A DNA stretch of 48,382 nucleotides from an uncultured Spirochaetota bacterium (GTDB taxonomy: Bacteria > Spirochaetota > UBA4802 > UBA5550). Made by a program: the position numbers and the translations under genes. The notes under the pieces are model-generated. The model was not told the origin of the DNA, ran no database searches, and worked only from the letters and a program-made list of their open reading frames with translations. The stretch covers positions 1 through 48,382 of the forward strand of contig CALMRZ010000045.1 in the NCBI GenBank assembly GCA_937872225.1, read 5' to 3'. The number at the start of each line of letters is the position of its first letter. The stretch's first letter is position 1. Shown here in pieces: positions 27,029-36,754 of the stretch.

Positions 27029-27685
27029 ATGGTTAAAACCATTCTGAAGAAAATCACCGGCAGGGCCTTTATCAACAACTTCATGTTCATCCTCCTCCTC
27101 GTGCTGCTCCGCGCATCGGTCTTCGGCAACTACTCGGTGCCGACGGGCTCCATGAATCCGACGATCCTGGAGGGGGACAAGTTCTTTTCAAACAAGCTCG
27201 CCTATGGTTTGAAGATACCCTTCACCAAGAGAGATATCGTGCGGTTCGGCGCGCCGGCACGGGGTGACATCATCGCCTTCAGGTACCCCGGCGACGAATC
27301 GGTCCGCTACACCAAGCGGGTGGTCGCGGTCCCCGGCGACAGGATAGCGGTTCGGGACAAGGGCATCATATTGAACGGGAAAAAGCTTGGCCTGCGGCTC
27401 GTTGAAAAGACGCCGGAAAGCATTACCTACGAGGAACGCCTGGGCCGAAGGACTTACCATGTCAGGCATTCTTATTACACGACCTTCCTTGACGACATGA
27501 AGGAGATCACGGTTCCGGCCCATTGCTACTTCGCCATGGGCGACAACCGGGACAACAGCTCGGACAGCCGGGTATGGGGATTCGTGCCGGAGGAAAACAT
27601 TATCGGGAAAATCGTGTTCCGGTGGCTTTCAATCGACCCGCAAAGCTACGGGCCGCGCATGGAGAGGATCGGCCCCGTGCGCTGA
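27029..27685 (+). CDS. lepB: Signal peptidase I
   Basis: 218 residues with one N-terminal membrane segment (FMFILLLVLLRASVF). The catalytic Ser41 lies in VPTGSMNPTILEGD, Lys96 in YTKRVVAVPGD, and box E is GDNRDNSSDSRVWG. It cleaves Sec/Tat signal peptides on the outer face of the inner membrane. It is the functional counterpart of the catalytically dead paralogue at 9677. GGGGA lies upstream of the ATG. It converges with the 7TM signalling gene (17-bp gap). Confidence 0.96.
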   Translation: MVKTILKKITGRAFINNFMFILLLVLLRASVFGNYSVPTGSMNPTILEGDKFFSNKLAYGLKIPFTKRDIVRFGAPARGDIIAFRYPGDESVRYTKRVVAVPGDRIAVRDKGIILNGKKLGLRLVEKTPESITYEERLGRRTYHVRHSYYTTFLDDMKEITVPAHCYFAMGDNRDNSSDSRVWGFVPEENIIGKIVFRWLSIDPQSYGPRMERIGPVR

Positions 27686-27702
27686 CGGCGCATCAAACGG
27701 CT

Positions 27703-30276
27703 TCAGTCAATGAACTTTTCCAGGACAACCTCCATGCCGCATAGGGCATGGTTGACGACGATCGGCCGGAAATCCACGTTTTCGAAGGTCTGCATAACCT
27801 GGATGAGGCCGATGCCCCCCGTCGCCTCGGGCGAATCGAGGCGGCGGTACTGGTTATAGTTGATGTAATACTCCATGAGAAAATCCTGCAGTTTCCTGCT
27901 CACGGTTCCGAAGACGTCCCTGCACTCGGGACTATCCAGGGAGAGCATGAGCCGCTTCATCTCGCGGAGGATATCGTAGAGCTTGAGGCGGCCTTCTTTG
28001 AAATGATTGTAGCGCGTCAGGTCCATGCCGCCCCCCTGGTCCGCGACACGGAACTCGAGGACCTTCCTGCCGTCGCGCTCAAGCAGGGCGAACTTCACAG
28101 TGACCCGCTTGGCCTCATCGTACTTGTTGCCGTGGATGATGGCGTTCCTGATCACCTCGCCAAGGCCCGCCTCCACGAGGCCGCCGGCGTCGTCACCGAC
28201 GCCGGCGCGCGACTTCACCTCGGCGATGACCTTCCCAACCACGGATATCTCGTAGTTGACATTGCTGGGGAAGACCCATTCGGACACGTTCCCGTTCTTC
28301 CCGTACCGGATATCGTCCTCGTTGATAATGCACACCAGGTTCCTCTTTTCAATCAACTGGATCAGTGCGTCGACGAGAACGGGATCATAAAGAAGGTCCT
28401 TCTGCCGCAGGAGCTCCGCGATGATCCTGCCCTTCTTGTCCTCGGTCTGGTATTCCCGGCGCCCCAGCATGGCGACAAAATCATCGACAAGGCCGACGAT
28501 CCTGGCCCCGATGACGATTTCCTTTCCCGCAAGGCGGGAGGGGTAGCCGGTCCCGTTATAGCGCTCATGGTGCTGGGCAATGATCTTCTTGACGCCGGCC
28601 AGGCCCTTCAGGTTCTCAATGATTTCATTGCTCTTCCGGGGATGGTTCTCCAGAATAAGCCGCTCCGCTCCGGAAAGAAGATTGGCCCTGCCGGCCAGAT
28701 CCTCGGCATGCCCCACCATGCCGATGTCATGGAGAAGGGACGCGATCCGTATCTCCTCGACGCTGTCCGGGCCCAGGCCTAAGCGCCGCGCCAGCATGAC
28801 GGCGGTCCTCGTGACGTTCTGCGTGTTTTCAAACAGCCTGGTGGAACTCGCCAGCAGGATGGAGGAAATGATATCGATGGAACTGGCGAAGAGCTGGGCC
28901 TTCTCGGAGGAGAGCACCTCCACCCTGAAGAACGCCTTGGATGACCTCTCGGAGAGGAGCATGGCCTGGGACATGGTGAAAATAAAAACGCCGAAACTGC
29001 TGACGCTGCCGAAATCTATTATCCTGTCGATCACCCTGTCGTGGTGGAGGAGGTCAATGATCACCGTGGCCATCAGGATCAGCATACCGCCGACGATATA
29101 CACGGCGCCCTCCTTTTTCATTATGACCGCCCGTCCTATGACATACACGGTATACACCATACTGGATCCCAGGAGCACCTGATAGGGAAACCGGGTATAG
29201 AAATAGACCTGGGGAGTGAGCACCAAGACGGCGCAGCAGAATATCAGACCGATGGCCGTAACGGCCCTGGCCACCACACGGGAGTATATTTCCGGAAAAA
29301 GGAAATAGACATACAGGTTCGCGATGAATGTCGAAGTGTAAAAAGTCAGGTATGATATCTCTTCATTTATCTCCCAGCTTATCCAGGGAAAGAATTCGAT
29401 CATTTGCCGGTCGCCTTCAAAGGGGATGCGCAGGGCCATTGCAAGACAGAGAAGCCCGAAGAACAGGGAAGCCCGGTCCGTCTTCCTGAAGAAAAATATG
29501 CTGATGTGATAAAGCGCCATCAGCAGGAGCCCGCCGATGAGGAAGAAATTAAAACCGGTGACAAGGCGCTGCCTGCCGGCGATCTGCTGCTCTTTCCCGA
29601 GCTGGATGGGCGACCACATACCGCCCTTTGGATGGTGGAAATTCGAAACCTGTACCACCAGTTCGAGGACCCCGCTTTTTGGCTGCAGGATTATGACTTT
29701 AGGGAGGAATTGAGGTTTCGCATGGGCGGCGTCGTTCCCCGGAACCCCGTTGGTTGACTGGAGTGTGCCGTTGATCCAGAGGCGGTACGCCGTGTACATG
29801 TGGGGCACCTTTAACGCGTACAGTTCCTGGCCGTTGCTGATTTTTACCGTGAGCCTCATGGTGGCGTATCCATGTCCCGGCAGCTTCCGTCCGGCACTAA
29901 CATGGTCGTTCCAGAAGGCCGGCATGTAGATGCATTCAACGGGTCCGGCCGACGGCTTGCCCCTGAAATCCTCCGGCGCAAGGAGGCGGTTCCAGTAGAA
30001 CTCCCAGTCGCCCTTGAGGCGGGCTATTCCCATCTTTGAAAAATCCCATGCGGTGAGGTCCAGCACACCGCCGGTCGCGACCGGTTGATCATCTATTTTT
30101 TTCAAGCACCCGCCGGTTAGCAGCAGCACCGCCATCAGTGCCAGGGCGACCCTCCGGCCCGGGCGGACCCGGACAGCGGAACACTCTACCGGATATCCGG
30201 CAGCGAGCTTATGATCGTGTGGCACCGGCAGACCCTTTCTATAAACATGAATGTATTGTTTACCGGAACCAAGCAT
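27703..30276 (-). CDS. 7TM-DISM receptor with HD-GYP phosphodiesterase and RsbW-like kinase domains
   Basis: 857 residues if the first ATG is used. A lipobox-like LLLTGGC near residue 57 and hydrophobic residues before it suggest the true N-terminus may be later, but no good later start is visible. Order: DISMED2-type extracellular β-jelly-roll (about 65-215); seven membrane segments (about 225-425); HD-GYP domain with HDIG near 515 and HHERYNGTGYP near 566-576; then a GHKL kinase fold of the RsbW anti-sigma type with EVIRNAIIHGNKYD near 705-720 and DQGGGMD near 745. It would sense an outside ligand, hydrolyse c-di-GMP and phosphorylate or bind a STAS/sigma partner. A STAS protein lies 1.4 kb away (31711). 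Confidence 0.88.
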   Translation of the reverse strand: MLGSGKQYIHVYRKGLPVPHDHKLAAGYPVECSAVRVRPGRRVALALMAVLLLTGGCLKKIDDQPVATGGVLDLTAWDFSKMGIARLKGDWEFYWNRLLAPEDFRGKPSAGPVECIYMPAFWNDHVSAGRKLPGHGYATMRLTVKISNGQELYALKVPHMYTAYRLWINGTLQSTNGVPGNDAAHAKPQFLPKVIILQPKSGVLELVVQVSNFHHPKGGMWSPIQLGKEQQIAGRQRLVTGFNFFLIGGLLLMALYHISIFFFRKTDRASLFFGLLCLAMALRIPFEGDRQMIEFFPWISWEINEEISYLTFYTSTFIANLYVYFLFPEIYSRVVARAVTAIGLIFCCAVLVLTPQVYFYTRFPYQVLLGSSMVYTVYVIGRAVIMKKEGAVYIVGGMLILMATVIIDLLHHDRVIDRIIDFGSVSSFGVFIFTMSQAMLLSERSSKAFFRVEVLSSEKAQLFASSIDIISSILLASSTRLFENTQNVTRTAVMLARRLGLGPDSVEEIRIASLLHDIGMVGHAEDLAGRANLLSGAERLILENHPRKSNEIIENLKGLAGVKKIIAQHHERYNGTGYPSRLAGKEIVIGARIVGLVDDFVAMLGRREYQTEDKKGRIIAELLRQKDLLYDPVLVDALIQLIEKRNLVCIINEDDIRYGKNGNVSEWVFPSNVNYEISVVGKVIAEVKSRAGVGDDAGGLVEAGLGEVIRNAIIHGNKYDEAKRVTVKFALLERDGRKVLEFRVADQGGGMDLTRYNHFKEGRLKLYDILREMKRLMLSLDSPECRDVFGTVSRKLQDFLMEYYINYNQYRRLDSPEATGGIGLIQVMQTFENVDFRPIVVNHALCGMEVVLEKFID

Positions 30277-30470
30277 GGCAGCCCCGGCAGTTTTTCACCC
30301 CTCTCCCCTGGCGGTGGCGGGATAACTTGTATCACCAGACCCGGGCATTGTCAACCGGTTTCAGAATTTTCTTAACCACAACGACATAAGACGGCCGTGG
30401 CGCACCAAAAAAAGCTGGATTTTTACCGTTGATCGCGGTCCAGTTGTCCCCGGAAAAGGGATGCTCTGCC

Positions 30471-30570
30471 CTGACCCCGATGGTACCGATTGTTATCGGC
30501 AATAATGGTAGACGGAATAATGGGCATGCCACCTCATGTACCGATAGGTATCGGTAGAAGCAGGGGTCAG
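30471..30570. repeat. Inverted-repeat element with CTGACCCC/GGGGTCAG ends
   Basis: CTGACCCC (30471-30478) and GGGGTCAG (30563-30570) are perfect inverted repeats. Outside them lie similar TGCTCTG and AGAGCA flanks. Inside are CCGATTGTTATCGG (30486-30499) and CCGATAGGTATCGG (30541-30554). The structure parallels the 8693-8855 element: GGGGTCAGAG-type ends around CGAT palindromes. Confidence 0.65.
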
Positions 30571-30649
30571 AGCAAGCCAGGGGCCGATTGTCATCACGGA
30601 CTGGGCGGCCTCCTGCCGCTGCCGGGACTTAGGCAACAGTGCTTCAATC

Positions 30650-30691
30650 TTGACTTGACACTTCAGCACGACGTATACCGATTGTTATCGG
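30650..30691 (+). promoter_or_regulatory. Candidate promoter overlapped by a CCGATTGTTATCGG palindrome
   Basis: TTGACT (30650-30655), an 18-bp gap, then TATACC (30674-30679), about 45 bp before the ATG of the cyclase-like gene. The palindrome CCGATTGTTATCGG (30678-30691) covers the -10 end and the likely transcription start, where a repressor would sit. Confidence 0.5.
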
Positions 30692-30723
30692 CATAGATTG
30701 ATGCAATAAACGGAAACAGTTCC

Positions 30724-31692
30724 ATGGAAACTATTGATATTCCCAATCCGGACTGGACCATTATCCGCCAGGCACTCTCCCTGGCCCTGATGAAAACTAC
30801 ACCGATAACTATCGGGCGCGGCGCCGCCTTCATCGCGGAACACCCCGAATACCGGCCGATCTTTGATGACATCGCCCGCATGGCCGGCGAATCGGGGGCC
30901 GGCCGCCTTATTGCGGACGCCGGTTCTATCATCTTCGAGCCCCACCCCCTGGCGCCGGGTAAATTCCGCTATGAAACGGGACACGTGTCCTCCGCGGTGG
31001 AGATCCTTCTTTTCCTCATGCCGGCCCTGTACCACTATGATTTCCGGTCGGTCCTTGACCTTGGCGGCGTCACCCACTCTCCCCTCTCCGTCCCCACGGC
31101 CTTTGTCAAGGAATCGCTCCTGGCCGCGCTGGAGAGGAGGGGCCTCTACGGGAGCCTCACCCTGCGCCGCTTCGGGTTCCACGGATCGGGGGGCGGAAAC
31201 ATGGAGTCGAGGATCTATCCGCGGGAAGCGCGAAACGTCCGGCTCTTCACCGTCGGCGGTCCCCCGGAGATCACCGGCGCCAGGATATTCATCTCACGCC
31301 TTGACACGGGGCTGGCGGAGCTCGAAAAGGGAATGATCGTTGAGAAAACGGGCATGGACGCGAAGAGCATCGCCATCATCGAGATCATGGAATCGGACGG
31401 ACCCGGAAACGGAATCCAGGTCTTCGCTTCTCTGCACGGGATGCCGGTGGTGCTTTTCAGGGAGATGATGCTGTATGATTCAAGGGGAGAGCTTGCCTTC
31501 AGCGAGGAGGCCCTGCACGATGGGATTGACGGGCTCGCCGGCGAAACGCGCCGGCTCCTGGAGGGATCACTGCCGGAGCTGCTTGTCCGGGAGCTTATAC
31601 CCTACTGCGCACTGACGGGTTCGGAAACGCCTCCCGCCGGCGCATCGGCGGGAATTTCCATGACGCGGGAACTCTGCGAAACGATGCTCTGA
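30724..31692 (+). CDS. RNA 3'-phosphate cyclase-like protein (RtcA/RCL1 fold), catalytic His absent
   Basis: 322 residues. N-terminal IIRQALSLALMKTTPITI matches the RtcA opening (ILRSALALS...PFTI). Then come LGGVTHSPLSVP, the GSGGGNMESRIYPRE block (RtcA G-x-GGGxVE) and a C-terminal VRELIPYCALTG that aligns with RtcA's DQLIPYMALAG. In RtcA the adenylated nucleophile His lies five residues before that LIPY. Here that position is Leu286, so AMP transfer is doubtful, as in eukaryotic RCL1. It probably binds or remodels RNA ends without cyclising them, but the divergence leaves the role open. No rtcB or rtcR is adjacent. Confidence 0.7.
   Translation: METIDIPNPDWTIIRQALSLALMKTTPITIGRGAAFIAEHPEYRPIFDDIARMAGESGAGRLIADAGSIIFEPHPLAPGKFRYETGHVSSAVEILLFLMPALYHYDFRSVLDLGGVTHSPLSVPTAFVKESLLAALERRGLYGSLTLRRFGFHGSGGGNMESRIYPREARNVRLFTVGGPPEITGARIFISRLDTGLAELEKGMIVEKTGMDAKSIAIIEIMESDGPGNGIQVFASLHGMPVVLFREMMLYDSRGELAFSEEALHDGIDGLAGETRRLLEGSLPELLVRELIPYCALTGSETPPAGASAGISMTRELCETML
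30802..30815. repeat. CCGATAACTATCGG palindrome inside a coding region
   Basis: An exact copy of the iterated motif in reverse orientation, within the cyclase-like gene. It is translated as Pro-Ile-Thr-Ile-Gly. Confidence 0.8.
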
Positions 31693-31710
31693 CCCGGCGG
31701 GCCCTGCCGG

Positions 31711-32082
31711 TCAGGCGTTCGCTTCCTTGTCCATCTTCTCAATCTTGTCGAGGAGGGCGGCCTCGTCGCTCACGAACTTGAAGAAGTTATGGAGCCCGGC
31801 CACTTTCACCAGGGTCATTATCTTTTCGTTCACGTTCATGAAAAAGGTGTTGACCTTCTTCGACGACAGGTCACGGACCATCTGGACTATGACCGACAGC
31901 GCCGCGCTGTTCATGTGCTTGACGCCTTCAAGATTAATATACAGATCCTTGTCCTTGCCGGACACGGCCTTTTTTACGAACTTCACGATGTCCTTGGACG
32001 CGTCGGGCGAAATATCGCCGGAGATATCGATGATATCATGGCCCTTGATCGTGCGCTTCGACAGCTTCAACTTATCACTCAT
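31711..32082 (-). CDS. STAS-domain anti-sigma factor antagonist (RsbV/SpoIIAA-like)
   Basis: 123 residues from the ATG at 32080-32082 (MSDKLKLSKR). The single STAS fold has DIIDISGDISPD and the helix-start loop KHMNSAALSVI. In SpoIIAA this loop is MDSSGLGVI, the second Ser being phosphorylated. Here that position is Ala60 (Ser59 before it remains), so the usual phospho-switch may be lost or shifted. It overlaps the 3' end of the CapA-like gene by 8 bp, implying co-transcription. A partner kinase could be the RsbW-like domain of the 7TM receptor at 27703. Confidence 0.85.
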   Translation of the reverse strand: MSDKLKLSKRTIKGHDIIDISGDISPDASKDIVKFVKKAVSGKDKDLYINLEGVKHMNSAALSVIVQMVRDLSSKKVNTFFMNVNEKIMTLVKVAGLHNFFKFVSDEAALLDKIEKMDKEANA

Positions 32083-33295
32083 AGCCACCACTGTTGCTTG
32101 AAAAAGTAATTTCTTTAATATCCTTGCCCCGGTAAAGGGCAATCCTGATCGCCTTTGATTTCTGGTACAGGTTCTGTAATTGCTTTTCTATGTCAACCTT
32201 TTCTTTCACATCCGCGCCGGCAAGGCGTTTTTTTAGCTCGCCGATTTCCCGGTCTATCGGGACGGTCTGGATGGCGCGGATCCCCGAACCGCCCTCAACG
32301 ATGTTGATCGTGTACACGGGGATGAGCTCAAACCTGCTCGACGGCCTGTTGCCCCGTCCATTGCCGCTGAGGAAGCAGCGGACGATCACGGAGTCGCGCG
32401 TGGTAATGGGGGCGCCGTCGAAAAAAGCCTCGGCCTTCGTGCTCTGGTTCGATATGAAGTTCCCCAGGCTGTAGAAGATATAGCACTCCCTGCCGTCGGC
32501 GGCAACGACCTTCTCCATGGGCTGCAGGAGATGGGGATGGTGCGCGACGACGAGGTCCACGCCGTTTTCGACGCACTTCCTGTACACCTCGACGTCCCGC
32601 GGGCTCGGCACCGTGTCATACTCGATGCCGGCATGGGACACCATGACCAGGTAGTCGCATTTCCTGCGCAGCTCCTCGATATCCTTCTTTACGTCTTCAA
32701 GGTCGTAGAGCCAGTTAAGGCGGTAGCCCGCCGTCTTTTTCTGCCGCGGAAAATTGAGGTAGCCGGCATAGCCGATGAAGCCGATGCGGATGCCGCGCAC
32801 GGTCTTGACGATGCCGGCGCGGGCGCTCTCTTCGGTGGGGGCCACGCCGATGCAGTCCATGCCGTACCGGCTCAGATACCGCAGCGTGCTCGGTACAGCC
32901 TGCTCACCCTGGTCCAGGAGGTGATTGTTGGCTATGGTCACCATGGTGAATCCGGCCCATTTCATCGCCGCGATCCCGTCCGGAGGGCAGTTGAAGTACC
33001 GGGGCCTGCTCTGGAACGGCGGCGACACGGGGAACTCCATGTTGCCCACCACGATATCAGACTGCTGCAGCACCGGGCGTATCTTCTCGTACAGGAAATT
33101 GAACCCGTTATTGTTCTTCGAAGTCTTCGAGTCCTTGTCGATGATAGCGTGGGCGCTCGCCGACGATTTTACCGGAATATGCATGATGATATCCCCGGTG
33201 AAGGAAATACTCACCTCACCGGTGTCGGAACAGCCGGTGGCGGGCAACGCCATGACGGCCGCAAGCGCCATTATCAGGAAACGGTTCACAGTCAT
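32075..33295 (-). CDS. CapA-family (poly-γ-glutamate synthesis-like) metallophosphatase-fold lipoprotein
   Basis: 406 residues from the ATG at 33293-33295 (MTVNRFLIMALAAV), giving a lipoprotein signal with lipobox PATGC. PGA_cap motifs are present: ISFTGDIIMH, VVGNMEFPVS, IANNHLLDQGE, MVSHAGIEY, VVAHHPHLLQPME and YSLGNFISN, matching the calcineurin-like metal site. CapA proteins take part in surface poly-γ-glutamate production, but solitary homologues often have unknown substrates. No capB/capC is near. The downstream STAS gene overlaps it. Confidence 0.9.
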   Translation of the reverse strand: MTVNRFLIMALAAVMALPATGCSDTGEVSISFTGDIIMHIPVKSSASAHAIIDKDSKTSKNNNGFNFLYEKIRPVLQQSDIVVGNMEFPVSPPFQSRPRYFNCPPDGIAAMKWAGFTMVTIANNHLLDQGEQAVPSTLRYLSRYGMDCIGVAPTEESARAGIVKTVRGIRIGFIGYAGYLNFPRQKKTAGYRLNWLYDLEDVKKDIEELRRKCDYLVMVSHAGIEYDTVPSPRDVEVYRKCVENGVDLVVAHHPHLLQPMEKVVAADGRECYIFYSLGNFISNQSTKAEAFFDGAPITTRDSVIVRCFLSGNGRGNRPSSRFELIPVYTINIVEGGSGIRAIQTVPIDREIGELKKRLAGADVKEKVDIEKQLQNLYQKSKAIRIALYRGKDIKEITFSSNSGGYE

Positions 33296-33458
33296 ATCTA
33301 ACATACCGGTATATTCAAATTGTAACAATCAAAATGACAATGGAATATATGTCAATATTTTTATCAGAAGCCGGCCGTCGTCCCCGTAAAACATCCCCCC
33401 TGGAAACCGGTCCTTTAATACTTGACAGCAGGCGCCGGGTGCTGTTTTAACTTCCTCA

Positions 33459-34289
33459 ATGAATGACCGGCCAGAACATCCGATCGGCGTATTTGACTCC
33501 GGGTACGGCGGCCTGACGATATTGAAGGAATTCGTCAGGAAGCTGCCGGGCTATGATTTCGCATACCTGGGGGACAACGCCCGCAATCCCTACGGCTCGC
33601 GGTCCTTCGAGACGGTGCATGCCTATACCCTGGAAGCGGTGAAAAAACTCTTCCGGATGGGATGCCCCCTGGTCATCATCGCCTGCAATACCGCATCTGC
33701 TCGGGCCCTCCGCACCATCCAGCAGAAGGACCTCCCGGCGATCGGCCCTGACCGCCGCGTCCTGGGCGTCATCAGGCCGACGGCGGAAATTGTCGGCTCG
33801 GTGACCAGGACCGGGCACGTGGGCATCCTGGGAACCATGGGGACCGTCACCTCCCGGTCGTATCTCCTGGAGATCCAGAAGTTCTTCCCCGACATCGCCG
33901 TAACGCAGGAGGCGTGCCCCATGTGGGTCCCGCTGGTGGAAAACAACGAACTGTCCGGGCCCGGCACCGATTATTTCGTGCAGAAGAACATGAACCGCCT
34001 CATGTCAGCGGACCCGGCCATAGACGCCATCATCCTCGGCTGCACCCACTACCCGCTCCTGATCGACGCCATCCGCAGGCACACGCCGCCAGGCGTTACG
34101 GTCATACCCCAGGACAAGATCGTGGCCGACAGCCTCATCGATTACCTGGGGAGGCATCCCGACATGGACCGTCGTTGTTCCCGCAGCGGTTCGGTCGTTT
34201 TCCATACGACTGATTCCACGGAACTCTTCGACGAACTGGGCACGATTTTCTTCGGGGAACCGGTCCGCTCGGGGCGCATCACCCTCTGA
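33459..34289 (+). CDS. murI: Glutamate racemase
   Basis: 276 residues. IGVFDSGYGGLT is the N-terminal signature. The two catalytic cysteines are Cys76 (IIACNTASARAL) and Cys195 (ILGCTHYPLL). It converts L- to D-glutamate for peptidoglycan. The start ATG at 33459 has no strong ribosome site. It is monocistronic and convergent with the small membrane protein at 34307. Confidence 0.96.
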   Translation: MNDRPEHPIGVFDSGYGGLTILKEFVRKLPGYDFAYLGDNARNPYGSRSFETVHAYTLEAVKKLFRMGCPLVIIACNTASARALRTIQQKDLPAIGPDRRVLGVIRPTAEIVGSVTRTGHVGILGTMGTVTSRSYLLEIQKFFPDIAVTQEACPMWVPLVENNELSGPGTDYFVQKNMNRLMSADPAIDAIILGCTHYPLLIDAIRRHTPPGVTVIPQDKIVADSLIDYLGRHPDMDRRCSRSGSVVFHTTDSTELFDELGTIFFGEPVRSGRITL

Positions 34290-34306
34290 CGGCGGTTCCC
34301 GGCGCG

Positions 34307-34756
34307 CTACATTCTCAAAACACTCACGACGAAATACGCGCCAGCAATCAGGGTGAAGGGGAACGTGATGAAAAAGGTGGCGACTTCCTGGAAGTTGACG
34401 ATGCTGGTATTGTATATCTTCTTGCCGAAGTGGGAGAAATGGTAATTGTTCGGGTCGCGAAGGCGCTTGATGATCACTATCACGATGCGCACCTTGATGG
34501 TCATCATATACATGAAGATGAGCCCCGCCTCGAGGACATAGATCACATCGAGCCTGATGCCGCGCAGCACTTTAGAGTCCGTCATGACTATGCTCGCCAG
34601 GGCGATGCTGAAGAGCATGTTGGTGACGGCGGTGATCATGAAAAACCTGAAGTAGTCCATCTTCTTGGTGGAAAGATAACCGATCAGGCAATAGATATGG
34701 ATGAATAGCGATGTCTGGACGGCTATAAACAGCGCGATGAGAATGATGAACTTCAT
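34307..34756 (-). CDS. Small integral membrane protein, unknown function
   Basis: 149 residues with about four membrane segments (residues 3-25, 38-60, 72-92 and 124-146) and a basic cytoplasmic loop (KRLRDPNNYHFSHFGKKIYN). I recognise no family. It is on its own transcript by layout, 17 bp past the murI stop, with 170 bp of non-coding DNA upstream. Confidence 0.65.
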   Translation of the reverse strand: MKFIILIALFIAVQTSLFIHIYCLIGYLSTKKMDYFRFFMITAVTNMLFSIALASIVMTDSKVLRGIRLDVIYVLEAGLIFMYMMTIKVRIVIVIIKRLRDPNNYHFSHFGKKIYNTSIVNFQEVATFFITFPFTLIAGAYFVVSVLRM

Positions 34757-34926
34757 GTTACAAGATTATAAAAAACTGATTTCACGTCAAGAAATTATGC
34801 TGCGAAAACCGTCCCGGCAGTAGGATAATTATTCAAGGGGTCAGAAACAAGGCGGCCGAGGGCGTATCCTTTTAATTGCAAAATGCCGATTCTGTATAGA
34901 AATTATGTTCTATCGCGCGGCACCGT

Positions 34927-35163
34927 TCAGAATTCGAAACCCAGCTCGTCCTCGATGAACTTGATCGCGAAGTAACCCACCATGAGCTGTTTGATTTCAT
35001 CGAAGGGAACGACAGGCATGTGCTTGCGTATGCTGATTCCGTTCACGATCTGGCGCTTGATGACCGCGATATCGGCGTCCTGAAAATTATCAAGCTCCCT
35101 GATTTTTGCCACGATCTCGTCCCGGTGATCATGGACGAATGTCCGATACTGAATGTCATTCAT
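34927..35163 (-). CDS. Small soluble protein, unknown function
   Basis: 78 residues, acidic and probably helical, no signal peptide. It ends IEDELGFEF. No recognised family. It is isolated, with repeat-bearing DNA upstream, so it may be a minor or lineage-specific gene. Confidence 0.5.
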   Translation of the reverse strand: MNDIQYRTFVHDHRDEIVAKIRELDNFQDADIAVIKRQIVNGISIRKHMPVVPFDEIKQLMVGYFAIKFIEDELGFEF

Positions 35164-35546
35164 ACTTCATTAGACCAGGGCCGCATAGTACAGGGTACGG
35201 ATTTTTTCCGGCCAATCAATCACTACAAGAGATCGGGAAAATTCATGCCATTTTTAAGCGTTATATTCGGTTTCATTTCCTTCCAGAACCAAAACGAGCC
35301 GTCATTTCGAATCCCGAAGGGGTGGTAAATCTTTCGTATTCCAGCATACCATAGGATTTCTCAGTCGCCTCGCTCCTTCGAAATGACCGGCTGTATCATA
35401 GGTAATATATCCATGATCTTTTTCTTGAAACCCCACACGGCATGGGGATGAAGGAGGTTTCTCAATAATTATGTATTGACATCCCACATTACACGGTTAC
35501 CACTGAAAAAATATTAAAAGCGGCTCCACCTGGCACGATTTTTATC
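35164..35546. other. Intergenic region with an inverted-repeat element
   Basis: A 383-bp gap. It holds the element at 35301-35387 and a TTGACA at 35476-35481 about 65 bp before the methyltransferase ATG, without a convincing -10. No gene seen. Confidence 0.55.
35301..35387. repeat. 87-bp inverted-repeat element (GTCATTTCGAA ends)
   Basis: GTCATTTCGAA (35301-35311) and TTCGAAATGAC (35377-35387) are perfect inverted repeats, and AGCC/GGCT flanks extend the match. The inside resembles intergenic repeats common in many bacterial genomes (AATCTTTC ... GGATTTCTC). Confidence 0.65.
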
Positions 35547-36716
<1,170 letters not shown>

Positions 36717-36754
36717 TAAAATAGAATGATTGAGAAACGACGTGGGGGGAGTAA

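Larger units (their letters stand above)
30277..30723. other. Intergenic region with repeat element and three CGAT palindromes
   Basis: A 447-bp gap upstream of both the 7TM receptor and the cyclase-like gene. It contains an inverted-repeat element (30471-30570), palindrome variants at 30486-30499, 30541-30554 and 30678-30691, and a promoter-like pair for the rightward gene at 30650-30679. I see no gene. Confidence 0.6.
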
